From positions 1-64,000 of the forward strand of contig SGPM01000016.1 in assembly GCA_004802725.1 (NCBI GenBank): a stretch of 64,000 bases of DNA. Direction: 5' to 3'. Source of the DNA: Antrodiella citrinella. Taxonomy: Eukaryota; Basidiomycota; Agaricomycetes; Polyporales; Steccherinaceae. The position numbers and the translations under genes were made by a program. Position 1 is the stretch's first letter, and each line of letters starts with the position of its first letter. Below the pieces are notes generated by a model. The model did no database searches. It was not told where the DNA came from and saw nothing but the letters and a program-made list of their open reading frames with translations. Shown in pieces: positions 14,200 through 24,316 of this stretch.

Positions 14200-15353
14200 A
14201 TGTCTGCGCTCTTCCTGTCGGCCGCGGATGTGGACGCCGTCACCTTTGGAGCACGTCAGACGAGCTCGTCGCGCTGATGGTCACCGTGTTCACCCAATTG
14301 TCCCAGAGCGCGTCACCTTCCACTTCGGCGCAGGTCGACATCGCCAAGCCCCATCGCACTGTGGTGCCCACTTCATCTCATAACGTCTTGTTCATGCCGT
14401 CCGGGCTAACACCATTCGGCACCGCTTTGAAGGTCGTACGTATCGGTGCCTACGGCCTCTGCCTCGCAGAATACCCGCGAGAGGGGTCCGCCGGCGACGA
14501 CCCTGGTGATGGACGAGCAGACCGGTCAAGTGAAGGCGATTGTGAATGCGGCGAAGTTGACGGCTTTGCGGAACGCAGCAGGTACGCCCCCTTGTAATTT
14601 GTTCCAAACACAATCATCTGACAATGTTCGGTCACTTAGGATCGTTATTATCCACCCGTTTGCTCCTCCCGTCATCTCGTCGTCCCCATGGCATTGTGAC
14701 GGTAGGCTCCGGCGCACAGATTGCGGCGCATATCTCCCTATTCCTCCAACATTATCCAACGATCGCTCGGTGTACCATCTTCAACCGATCAGTAAACACT
14801 CACTTGACGTCCTTGATCAATTCTCTGCAAGCCAACCCGAATCACAGGGGAGTGGTATTTGAAGGACGTGCTTTGCCAACGAAAAAGGATGAGGATACCG
14901 CGGCGAGGAGTGTGTATAAAGAGGTGTTGTTGAGTGCGAGCATCGTAATCACCGCCACGTCCTCCGCATTGCCTCTTTTTCCTTCGTCGTACATCTCTCC
15001 GGGAACACACCTCTGTCTCATAGGGTCTTACACCCCTACGGGAAGGAGTTGTCGTTGTCAACTCTCGAGGTCAGCATAATACACATATCAGTCGTCTTTT
15101 TCACTCTCAAACTCTCACAGGTCGAAGCTGGAGAATTGATCGCCGCTGCAATGCCACTTACCTCATGGTAGAAATTGGCGAACTCGTCACAACTTCCGGA
15201 GAGCCTGCCCAAGATCTCGTGGATAACGTCAGAAGGAGTGGGGACGTAACGATGTTCAAATCGGTCGGCGTAGGTATCCAGGACGTCGCAATTGCCTCTG
15301 CGGTCGTCGATGGAGCCATAGTGAATGCTTTGGGTACTGTGCTGCAGCTGTGA
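14200..15353 (+). pseudogene. ornithine cyclodeaminase / mu-crystallin family pseudogene
   Basis: Family landmarks are all present but in different frames. They run MSALFLSAADVDAV (N-terminus), DELVALMVTVFTQLS, PSGLTPFGTALKVV, TTLVMDEQTGQVKAIVNA, LTALRNAAGS, the Rossmann motif GIVTVGSGAQIAAH, SASIVITATSSALPLF, LCLIGSYTP, VEAGELIAA, MVEIGELVTTSGEP and the C-terminal KSVGVGIQDVAIASAVVDGA. To read through, the frame must change near 14260, again near 14437 (an extra 4 nt in a GTACGTA tract), near 15042 (missing residues after GSYTPT) and near 15170. The family uses NAD(P) to act on ornithine, other imino/amino acids or ketimines. At least four lesions make function unlikely; one or two could be sequencing errors, four are not. 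It flanks the HNH repeat cluster. Confidence 0.8.
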
Positions 15354-15491
15354 TGACGGGTGTTCGTACGTAGTAATGAACTCACGAGGTGATCGAGTTA
15401 AAACCCAGATTGAGTCAGTGAGTGTGGGGTTTGGTGATTTCTCTACGTCGCACCTTAGAAGAGTTTGTACAATGCATTTCGACTTAAGGTG

Positions 15492-16735
15492 TGCAGAAAG
15501 AAAACAAGGAATTGATCACGCGGATCGAGCACTACTAGTAGTAGTACATGATGTCAAGAGATCAGTGAGTCTGACGCCCGCCCGTGCGAGTAGTAATAAC
15601 TTAGTACTAGCCTGAGTGATGTGGTACTGCCAGTGCCGCTATTCTTTTCAAAACACGCCTCAGTCTTCTAGTCTCTCCATCGGTGTTTTTGCCCATGTCT
15701 CACAATAGGTATGCCGACTCTGATCCAAACCTAACGCTGAACTGACAGATTGAACGCTGCTCAGCTCTGTTGAACGCTCTGACGTGTCTGACAGTCTTCA
15801 GATCTACCGGGCTCTCGAGACTTGTGTAGTCAAGCTCGACATTTCTGAGACCACTGAGGCCGTTATGTGCAACATGAAGTCTATAATCGAGCATCTCAAG
15901 CATCATGAGACGTTGAACGTGTTCGTTCCGACCAGCAATGCCACGCTGCATGTCGAACTCGACCGTGTATTGCTGGCAATGTTAGACTGCGCTCCGTGTG
16001 TGGAAGGGAGGATTTACACGATTCGCGTAATTACGGCCTGCGCAGAACAAGCAAAGGAAGACCATCCAAAGGAGGAAGACATCATTGCCCGCCACATGGC
16101 TTTGGGCAAATATTTGCGGGCCGTCGCGATCACATGGCTCACGCAGTTCCTCTTCCTTTGTGAGTTCTGTCATGTTCGTTTCGCTCATTGAACACATCCT
16201 CATTTAGGTTTCAGTCAAAGCCGGAGACTGTACCCCTCCTCAGAACTTCGAAAATGTCACTCCAACCGAGAAAATGCCAATCTCAGCGAATGTGGGGGAG
16301 AATATGTTTGATCGCGACGCCGTGGGCACTTCTTATTCGTCGTTACTTTCTGTTGCTAATATCATGCCTTGAAAGGTACTCTGTCGCGACGACTATCGAT
16401 GCGTGATTTCAGGCATAAAGGATCGTCACATCGAACGCTCGAAAGGCGTGGGTATTACGACATTGCAGGCGGCGCATGTGATCAAGAGGGCCGTGGCCGT
16501 CTTCCCAGTCGATCCCAACGATCCTAGTGTACGTCATAAGCCTTCATATCCACTTCAACAGAATGGTCATTGACACTCCAATCCTTACAGTTTATCGCTG
16601 CTACCACCACGTTCGACATACTGCGGAACTATACCCAGATGCCGGAGGAATTCATCGAGAATCTCAAGGATAACATTGATCAGCCCTATAATCTCATCAT
16701 GCTTACACCAAACCTACATGTTATGTTTGATGAGT
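15492..16735 (+). repeat. left arm of 1.24-kb inverted repeat
   Basis: From about 15492 to 16735 this sequence is nearly identical, introns and upstream DNA included, to the reverse complement of about 18160-19392. Differences are scattered substitutions and a short CTACTAGTAGTA-type insertion near 15530-15545. Homology at nucleotide level drops sharply after the NLIML codons of the HNH gene. Confidence 0.85.
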
Positions 16736-17202
16736 ATATGTTATGCTTGCGAAAGACTGTAGGTCGTATTCTTTTGACGGTCTACGATGCTGAGACTGAT
16801 GCACCTTCACAGGATATCGCCCATCACTACAAGATTCAATGCTTCAACGACGAGAGGAAACGATTCCTAGCTCACGAGCTTCAGTATGAGGGGCGATCAT
16901 TGGACAATCCTGTGGTCTACGAGAACCACGATCAGACGTCAACCTTAGGTGACCGTGCTCTGCCGAACCCACTGTTCCTCGAGATCCACGCCACCATAGC
17001 GGGAGTTCTCGAGATGTCTGGTGCCGGTCAATTCTTGGACAAATTGCTGAGCGAGTACCCGCCAACTGGGAATTCTGCGCCTGCTTCCACATGGGCAGGA
17101 ATGGAGCGACAGATCATGCTCAACGATTTTGCGACACAGTTCAAGGCGGGTCTCAAGGCAGTGCTGGCCTTCTTGCCATCAGGACAAGTTGAGCTTTCGT
17201 GA
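15695..17202 (+). CDS. HNH-nuclease-fold (HNH_2-like) protein, copy A
   Basis: The start MSHNSSVERSDVSD needs an intron with acceptor GCTCAG. A ~130-aa all-alpha N-terminal domain (ALETCVVKLDISETTEAVM, ARHMALGKYLRAVAITWL) follows, then VSVKAGDCTPPQNFENV, then the HNH region. That region has VLCRDDYRCVISG (metal and strand motif), TTLQAAHVIKRAVAVF (first His) and NLIMLTPNLHVMFD (Asn and His of the HNH core). The C-terminal ~140 aa (AHHYKIQCFND, MSGAGQFLDKLLSEYPPTG) is family-specific. Such HNH_2-like proteins are expanded in Agaricomycetes, and their role is unknown. Copy A has Cys at VLC where copy B has Arg. It is head-to-head mirrored with copy B about 0.5 kb away at their 3' ends. The exon boundaries are inferred by comparing the two copies. 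Confidence 0.75.
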
Positions 17203-17727
17203 CGGAGCTAGAATAATGTCGTTATGATTGACCTTGCATATATTGATATCCACATCACTGTCTATTACAGATGCTTGTTTGTCAAAGTCTGCAGCTTTCA
17301 TGTTTATGAGGTTGATGCGTAGAGCTTAACGACTGGCGAGTCTGAGAGGGATCTACTAGGTGAATGGCGTCAATTGAAGTTTACATCATCTCAACGACAG
17401 GGTATAATCTCGGTGATATATAACAGACTGATTATTATTGGACGAGGCGTCTTCAGGCCCGATGGATGTCGTATTTACTTCAAATTACTTGAGCGAATGG
17501 GCTTTATAGACGAACCGGAAACGAGGTTGGTCTCAATGTGAGATCCACAAAAACAACAAACCTACGTGCTTATTTAATATTTGACCACCCAAACACGACG
17601 GCCCAGTCAGTGATCCAGGCAGCAACAAAGCCTCATTGTAATTCTCGTTCAGCGAAACTCTATCCTACAAGCTCTTGCGCACTACAAAATGCTACAAATC
17701 CTCGTCTAATACCATGATACAACTTCT
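17203..17727. other. spacer between converging HNH copies
   Basis: Separates the stop codons of copies A and B. No ORF or RNA gene is seen. AT-richer than the genes around it. Confidence 0.6.
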
Positions 17728-19211
17728 TCAATCAACGAGATCGTGCGACTGGGAAACGAACATTTCTTGGAGCTGAGAACTGATGTCGTGGAGCTTGTGC
17801 TGCACGATCAGATTCTCCCATGTGAGAGCGGGAGCACCATGTCCACCCGGCGGGTACTTGGTCAGCAATTCGTCCAAGAATTTACCGGCGCCAGACATCT
17901 CGAGAACTCCCGCTATGGTGGCGTGGGTCTTGAGGAACAGTGGGTTCGGCAGAGCATGGTACGTCCGATCATCATGGTTCTTGAAGACCACGAGATCATC
18001 CAATGATCGCCCCTCAAACTGAAGCTCGTGAGCAAGATATCGTTTCTTATCGTCGTTGAAGCATTGAATCTTGTAGTGATGAGCGATATTCTGTGAGGGT
18101 GCGTCAGTCTCAGCGTCATAGGTCGTGGAAAGAATACGACCTACAGTCTTTTGCAAGCAGATGTCATACCGATCAAACATTTCATGCACCTGCAGTGAAA
18201 GCATGATGAGATTGTAGGGCTGGTCAATGGTATCCTTGAGATTCTCGATGAACTCGTCCGGCATCTGGGTATAGTGCCGCAGTATGTCGAACGTGGTGGT
18301 AGCAGCGATAAACTGTAAGGATTGGAGTGTCAATGACCGTTCTGTTGAAGCGGATATGAAGGCTTATGACGTACACTAGGATCGTTGGGATCGACTGGGA
18401 AGACGGCCACGGCCCTCTTGATCACATGCGCCGCCTGCAATGTCGTAATACCCACGCCTTTCGAGCGTTCGATGTGACGATCCTTTATGCCTGAAATCAC
18501 GCATCGATAGTCGTCGCGACGGAGTACCTGTCAAGGCATGATATTAGCAACAGAAAGTAACGACGAATAAGAAGTGCCCACGGCGTCGCGATCAAACATA
18601 TTCTCCCCCACATTCGCTGAGATTGGCATTTTCTCGGTTGGAGTGACATTTTCGAAGTTCTGAGGAGGGGTACAGTCTCCGGCTTTGACTGAAACCTAAA
18701 TCTTGAGGTTGTGTTCAACGAGCGAAACGAACATGACAGAACTCACAAAGAAAGAGGAACTGCGTGAGCCATGTGATCGCGACGGCCCGCAAATATTTGC
18801 CCAAAGCCATGTGGCGGGCAATGATGTCTTCCTCCTTTGGATGGTCTTCCTTTGCTTGTTCTGCGCAGGCCGTAATTACGCGAATCGTGTAAATCCTCCC
18901 TTCCACACACGGAGCGCAGTCTAACATTGCCAGCAATACACGGTCGAGTTCGACATGCAGCGTGGCATTGCTGGTCGGAACGAACACGCTCAACGTCTCA
19001 TGATGCTTGAGATGCTCGATTATAGACTTCATGTTGCACATAACGGCCTCAGTGGTCTCAGAAATGTCGAGCTTGACTACACAAGTCTCGAGAGCCCGGT
19101 AGATCTGAAGACTGTCAGACACGTCAGAGCGTTCAACAGAGCTGAGCAGCGTTCAATCTGTCAGTTCAGCGTTAGGTTTGGATCAGAGTCGGCATACCTA
19201 TTGTGAGACAT
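17728..19211 (-). CDS. HNH-nuclease-fold (HNH_2-like) protein, copy B
   Basis: Mirror copy of A, read from 19211 down to 17728. The first ~330 codons and three introns are almost identical to A, including MSHNSSVERSDVSD, the helical N-terminal domain, VLRRDDYRCVISG and TTLQAAHVIKRAVAVF. After NLIML the two diverge at many positions: SLQVHEMFDRYDICLQKTVG in B, and a C-terminus ending MFVSQSHDLVD in place of AFLPSGQVELS. HNH His residues are retained (AAH, VHEMFD). The frame is intact over all exons, so it is probably expressed. Role unknown; the HNH fold suggests nucleic-acid binding or cleavage, which is inference from the family. Confidence 0.75.
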
Positions 19212-19392
19212 GGGCAAAAACACCGATGGAGAGACTAGAAGACTGAGGCGTGTTTTGAAAAGAATAGCGGCACTGGCCCACATCACTAATACTAAGTTAT
19301 TACTACTCGCACGGGCGGGCGTCAGACTCACTCTCTTGACATCATGTAATGCTCGATCCGCGTGATCAACTTCTTGTTTTCTTTCTGCGGTC
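18160..19392 (-). repeat. right arm of 1.24-kb inverted repeat
   Basis: Reverse complement of the left arm at about 15492-16735. The match extends through the gene start and about 180 nt of upstream DNA, ending at the GCAGAAAGAAAACAAG block. Confidence 0.85.
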
Positions 19393-19680
19393 CAGAACCT
19401 TGCCAGAACCTCCAGCCACTGCTGGATCTCCTTCTCGCGCTTCAGGGTACCCAAATCAAGACCCAAATCGTACATCATGGGCCATCATCCGCTGCCCTAG
19501 CTGCCTCTTCGATTCTGTGTATCCAACATCTCCCTTCATAGCTGACGGCACGGATGACTTCTTTCCTCCTCTTGTCGGGATGAGACATTCCAGTTCGGAC
19601 ATGTTTGGAGGTCGGGAAGTTGAGCAGTCGTTGGAAGAATCAAGGGTCGGAGAAAAGGTTGAGCCATCAAGGTGAGAATC
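19393..19680 (-). other. coding-like relic upstream of HNH copy B
   Basis: Reverse-strand frames read MKGDVGYTESKRQLGQRMM and, after a small frame change near 19485, YDLGLDLGTLKREKEIQQWL followed by EVLARFWTAER, which looks like protein sequence. The frame change and the abrupt junction with the inverted-repeat arm suggest a truncated gene fragment. It could instead be an upstream exon of copy B. No family recognised. Confidence 0.35.
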
Positions 19681-19715
19681 CTTGGTCGGAACCAACAATG
19701 GCAACATGATATGTT

Positions 19716-19802
19716 CTCGTCTCGTACCCAGACTGGAACCGCACCCAGTCACCGCATTCTACGCGGTGATAGGGTTCGATTCCAGTCTGGTTTCGAGACG
19801 AG
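19716..19802. repeat. 87-nt foldback, 40-nt arms, 7-nt loop
   Basis: Arms 19716-19755 and 19763-19802 are complementary at 34 of 40 positions plus one G-T pair, with loop ATTCTAC. The outer 9 bp (CTCGTCTCG) and an inner 11 bp (CCAGACTGGAA) are perfect. It sits where the third HNH copy should carry its DDYRC motif. An RNA from either strand would fold into a long hairpin. Confidence 0.8.
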
Positions 19803-20572
19803 TACTGAGGACAGAGCCCATTCCGCAGGCATGGGGAGGTCTACATTGGAGACGTCACATTTGATCAAGAGAATCGTAGCTGTCTTCTCAACCGACCACA
19901 AGGTATAACAATCTCACATCTACTCCAATGAAATAAGCATTGACAACCGAAATTTTTACAGTTGATGTCCAACGCAGGTACATTCGGTGACATACTGCGC
20001 AGCTATACCCAGATGCCAGATAATTTGATCCAGAATCTCGAGCTAACCATCAACCGAACCTACAATGTCATCATGCTCTCACCTGAAGTGCATCAGCTGT
20101 TTGACATTTATGACATATGCTTGAAGAAGATTGTATGTTCTCTCATGTTGACTTGTCGACCCGCAATACCTTAGCTGATGCGCCCTTCCAGAGTATCGTC
20201 CATGAGTACAAGATCGAGTACTTCAACAACGAAGCAATCAAACGCGCTCTTCGCAAGTCCTTCGATGAAGGACGATTGGTGGACACGCCCGTAACCCTCA
20301 ATTACCACGACCCGACGTCCACGGCTGGTATGGACGATCTGCCGAACCCTTTGTTCATTGAACTTCACGCCACTATAGCGCGAATTTTCCGAATGTCTGG
20401 AGCAGGCAAGTTCTTTGAAAACTTGCTTTCCCAGTACCCGCCGACGGGAAATTCTATCCTGGCTTCTACTTGGGCAGACATGGAGCGACAAATCAAGCTC
20501 CACGACTTGTCTTCACAGATCAAGGCGGGATTGGACCTGAATACAAGGAAATCTCGGAACGCAACGACTTGA
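19803..20572 (+). pseudogene. HNH_2-like copy C, 5'-truncated and frameshifted
   Basis: Recognisable segments are GMGRSTLETSHLIKRIVAVF (matching GVGITTLQAAHVIKRAVAVF of A and B), an intron, then FGDILRSYTQMPDNLIQNLE, NVIMLSPEVHQLFDIYDICL, and after a frame change near 20140-20165, LADAPFQSIVHEYKIEYFNN, DLPNPLFIELHATIARIF, MSGAGKFFENLLSQYPPTG and STWADMERQIKLHDLSSQIK. The whole ~250-aa N-terminal part and the DDYRC motif are missing, replaced by the 87-nt foldback. The C-terminus is closer to copy A (STWAGMERQI) than to B. It is almost certainly non-functional. Confidence 0.75.
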
Positions 20573-20660
20573 GTATTTCGAACCACGTAGTGTATATGTA
20601 GGTATATATATTTCAAGATGCGGGAACAATGCAAAGGAGCTTCTCACTCTTCTCCTGTGA

Positions 20661-22789
20661 TTACAACGGTACATTCTCCAGGATTGCGCTGACATTATGA
20701 CGAGGTCTGAACATCGCGTTGTACGGCAGCGGCGACCTCCCCGATAACCCATCGTACTCTGTCAGATCAATAGGCTCTCCCAGGACCTCTGAAATCTGGA
20801 ACGCCCATAGAAGGCGGGAGATGGCCAGAAGGAGGGAGCGGTCGGCGAAGGCGGAGCCGGGGCATATTCGGCGGCTGTGGTAGGAGGGGATGAGTCTAAG
20901 CGAGAAGAGTGCGGAGGGACATGCTTACCCAACGCCGTACATCCAGTGATCGCGTTGGTAGGGATCGGGCAAGTTCGAGCTCTCTGAGGAGCTGAGGATG
21001 TCGTCTGCATATCTGTCGGGCTATCACAAGCAAGAAGTTGAGGCATCTCTCTCAGTGTCCGGCAACTAGAATGAAGTAGGATGGGAGACGAACGTTGAAC
21101 ACGAAAGGATCCGGGTACCGCTGGGCGTTGAAGTGCATGGTATACGTGTTGCAGATCACGACGGTGTCTTTGGGAATATAGTATCCGTTGTACTGGAAAT
21201 CTTCTGTCGAGGCGTGCGGGGTGCCCAGCCAGAATGGGTTTCGGAATCTCTCCACCTGAAAATCAGCATGAACTAGCGTTGAGTTATGTTCGTATTTAAA
21301 CGTGCAATGCTGAGAGACACATACCTCCTTGATTATGGAACGGCAGTATGTGAGGTTCTCCAGGTCGTCGATGGAGGGCATACGCTTCCGCCCAACCACA
21401 CTATTGAGTTCAGCGTGCGCTTTCGCCTGGATTTCGGGACGTGTGCTCACTAGAGCGATGAACCACGAAATAATACCTGCGGGCTTGATTCGAAGCACAT
21501 GTTAGACTTTGGCGCAGAAAGCAGAAAAGCCAACACAACGACTCACAGTTTCCACGCCAGCGACCATGAAGGCCGACGCGAGCATGGTCATGTCCAGCTC
21601 GTCAAGACCTTCCTTCTCCCGAATTTCTAGCATTGTTTTTGTGAGGCAATGCGACACGCACGCGCCTTGTTTCATCTTCGCGTCGATGTTACGGATGAGG
21701 TCGCCGTACGTTTTCTTGAAGTCCGAGTGTAGTTTTCTACCACGGGAGCGCATGCTGGTGGGAATGTACTGCAGGAATCCGACGTAATCTATTAGATTGG
21801 ATAGTGGGCCCGTGCAGTTCCTGGGCATTCACGATCAGTATGATATCAAGGGTGATAACATGATCTAGTAGTACTTACATAAATTCTCTGCTCATGCGGA
21901 GCACTTCGACCACCATTGGATCGTCGTAGCTATGTGTACGCATCCCAAAGGTGATGGTGAGCATGTTGTTCATGAAATACCGGCCCGCATGACGCTGTGT
22001 GCCAATGAATCTAACCCGTGAGTGATTAACTTACATTAGCGGTAGCGTGTTAAGCTTACCGCAGGGTTGATGGAGACTGCACCGCCGCAGCTTGCTTCGT
22101 ACATACACTTGATCATTGAAGCAGCTTCTATGTCGATATCCCCGTTATACGCGTCTATGACTCGCGGCTGGAAAAACGCGGCGGCAATACGTCTGTGTCT
22201 TCTCCTATACAGAAATAGGTAAATCAACTCCGAAACATATATCATAGTCCTCATATTGAAAAAAGAACAGAGACTCACCATCTATCTGTATATCCCGAAC
22301 TAGTGATAGCGCGACCCTTTAGGATCGTCTGCGCCTTTATGAACATATTTCTTCGCGAGGAGAAGATGGCGCCGTTGGTGATCATGATGTCTTTCACCAC
22401 GCCCGGATCGGAGAGCACAACAAAGAGCTGGTTACCAAGCTTGAGGGAATATATCGGTCCGAACTTCTTCGCCCAGTGGTCGAGTGTGAGTTCCGGGTAG
22501 TTGGTGAGGAAAGGAAAGGAGCCTAAGAACGAGCTGACACGTCAATGGAGTATGAGGTGCATGGTGTGTGGATATGTATACCAAGAATAGGAAGACCCCA
22601 TGGTCCAGACGGAATGCAATGATCTGAAGTTGTGCGCCACAGCGAAAGACTTCCGACGAGGAGCACGGTTATGACGGCGACCGACGCTATGGTCATATGG
22701 AAAGCATCGTTGAAGTTTGAGCCATCATCGACTGTAGCCAATACCAGAATCGGAGTAGCCCACGGTAGCGAATTTGTTGTCGAGTTCAT
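20661..22789 (-). CDS. cytochrome P450 monooxygenase
   Basis: Multi-exon, about 520 aa. An N-terminal membrane anchor (MTIASVAVITVLLVGSLSLW) is followed by the Pro/Gly hinge PSGPWGLPILG. The C-helix motif is WRRHRRIAAAFF, the I-helix oxygen motif AGVETVS, the K-helix ExxR is EVER and the PERF-like segment is PDRYAD. The heme loop is YGVGRRICPG, with Cys as thiolate ligand. The Phe normally seven residues before that Cys is Tyr. This fits an ER-bound class II P450 fed by CPR. Substrate unknown; the clan looks like the CYP64/CYP620-type fungal enzymes only by general style, so no family number is claimed. The frame is open over all inferred exons, so it is probably functional. It borders the pseudogene-rich block on both sides. 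Confidence 0.9.
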
Positions 22790-23685
22790 GGTTCTGAGGT
22801 GTTAACAGGGATGACCCCAAGATTACATAGCTTTATGTAGGGCCAAGGATATGGCGGTCTTACCGGTCAAACGTGTGTTGTTAGAGAGCTGATACCTTCC
22901 CAGCATCGGACAGATGTGCAAATCCTCTTTCAACTGAAGAATTGATACACTGAGGGAATATTCGGAATGTAACACAGCCTGAGCGTAGCTGAGTAGCTGA
23001 GTGTCAGAAGATCTGTTAGAACTAGATTGTCCGCACGTTAGTCCTGAAGGTCGGTATATGTTCAGCTCTGGATCCGAGTTGAATTGACGCCCGGTAAGTT
23101 GATTCCAGTGATGGCACAATTCGTATTGAATCCGAGCTATACATATGCTGCTGGAGAGTCACGGTGGTAAGTCGACGCCGAAGGAATGGAATACGAGCTG
23201 TCACTTACAGCCTGTGCTAGTCGTATCCTCGTCCTCTGAGAACGGATCATCTTGGCGCCATAATCATACACAGTCTGACCAGTAATATAGGGTATGCCGA
23301 CTGAAATTTGACTGTTGTAGTTGGTGCAAGCTTAGGGATATCGATGGGTCAGCGATGGGCCCTGCATGTAAAACCGACAAAGTGCAAAACACTAGCCGGT
23401 CTCAAATCATCAAGGGGCTGAACAATCGGACGACAGCTGTTTTGTCTAGGTGCTTTCGAAATACTGTGACACCGTTGTCCGTGTTGTCCGTCGCAACGGT
23501 CGGCGTCGCTTGAAGCCAAGTTCGAGAGGACAATGTTGGACATGCTCACGGCGGGTACTGCCGAATCATATTCCCACGCCCACACACGGTGAACCGCAAT
23601 TGCAACTCTCGTAACCCTGGGCGGCACAATGACTATGAGGGTTTGACGTCTGACCTTCACGGTCAGGAAGGGTATTCGACAGAAA
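22790..23685. other. intergenic, no gene seen
   Basis: Holds the P450 promoter. Reverse-strand ORFs here have no motif and poor codon structure. Confidence 0.5.
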
Positions 23686-24316
23686 GATGCTTGTATATTT
23701 TGCTTCACACTGTCACCCATCTATTAGAGATACACACACCCCTCCCAGCATGGCAGTCAACGCGGACCAATACACTGCAGCTTTGCTTTCCTCGACATCA
23801 TGCCCGTCACTGAAGGACCTCAGGTTATCCCCAAATGTGAGTTTCGAAAAGACTCAAGCTGCCCCGGGCCTTTAATTGCGTCTCTCATTGGCATTATCTC
23901 CACCGTAGATCATGCGAAGACCCTTGGGGATCTGCGTGACGAATATCTGCGTGACATTGGCCCGGTATGCAAGAAAATCGCTCTGGTCACAGGTGTGGAA
24001 CAGTACAGCATTGTGCAGGTACAAAGTTGAGCATGAGTCAGACGTACACGCGAAACTGACTGGACACGTTGCCACGCTATCTAACAAAACAACGGCGAGC
24101 TCGCGTTTCAGGTAAGCGTGGATAGTGGTACTTTTCTAGTAGTTTGAATGCTAATGCTCACCTCCTCGGCACATTCCTCACGTCCATTTTCACGTCGTCC
24201 CAAAGCCCAACCAGAGCGAAGGACTCGTTCTGACTGTTGGGCAGAACTGGCCTCAGAAAAAAGTCGAGGACGGAATTTCGGCGGCTACGTGCCAGAAGAT
24301 GAAAGGGAGACTCTGA
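23686..24316 (+). pseudogene. HIT-family (HINT/HNT1-like) pseudogene
   Basis: Pieces of a histidine-triad nucleotide hydrolase occur in order: DACIFC (N-terminal CxxC), FAFLDIMPVTEG with VIPK, YHAKTLGDLRDEYLRDIGPV, VCKKIALVTGVEQYSIVQ, NNGELAFQ, then the histidine triad HVHFHVVPKPNQSEGL and the C-terminal QKMKGRL stop. The family hydrolyses adenosine phosphoramidates and related nucleotides. The gene is broken. The frame stops soon after CIFC, the exon starting NNGELAFQ is preceded by AACAA instead of an AG acceptor, and the triad exon is preceded by CTCGG instead of CAG although branch-like CTAAC/CTAAT sequences remain. The triad itself is intact, so decay looks recent. Alternative distant splice sites cannot be wholly excluded. 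Confidence 0.7.

Noticed and set aside
23349..23720. 123-codon reverse ORF
   Set aside because: No family motif and overlaps the start of the HIT relic.
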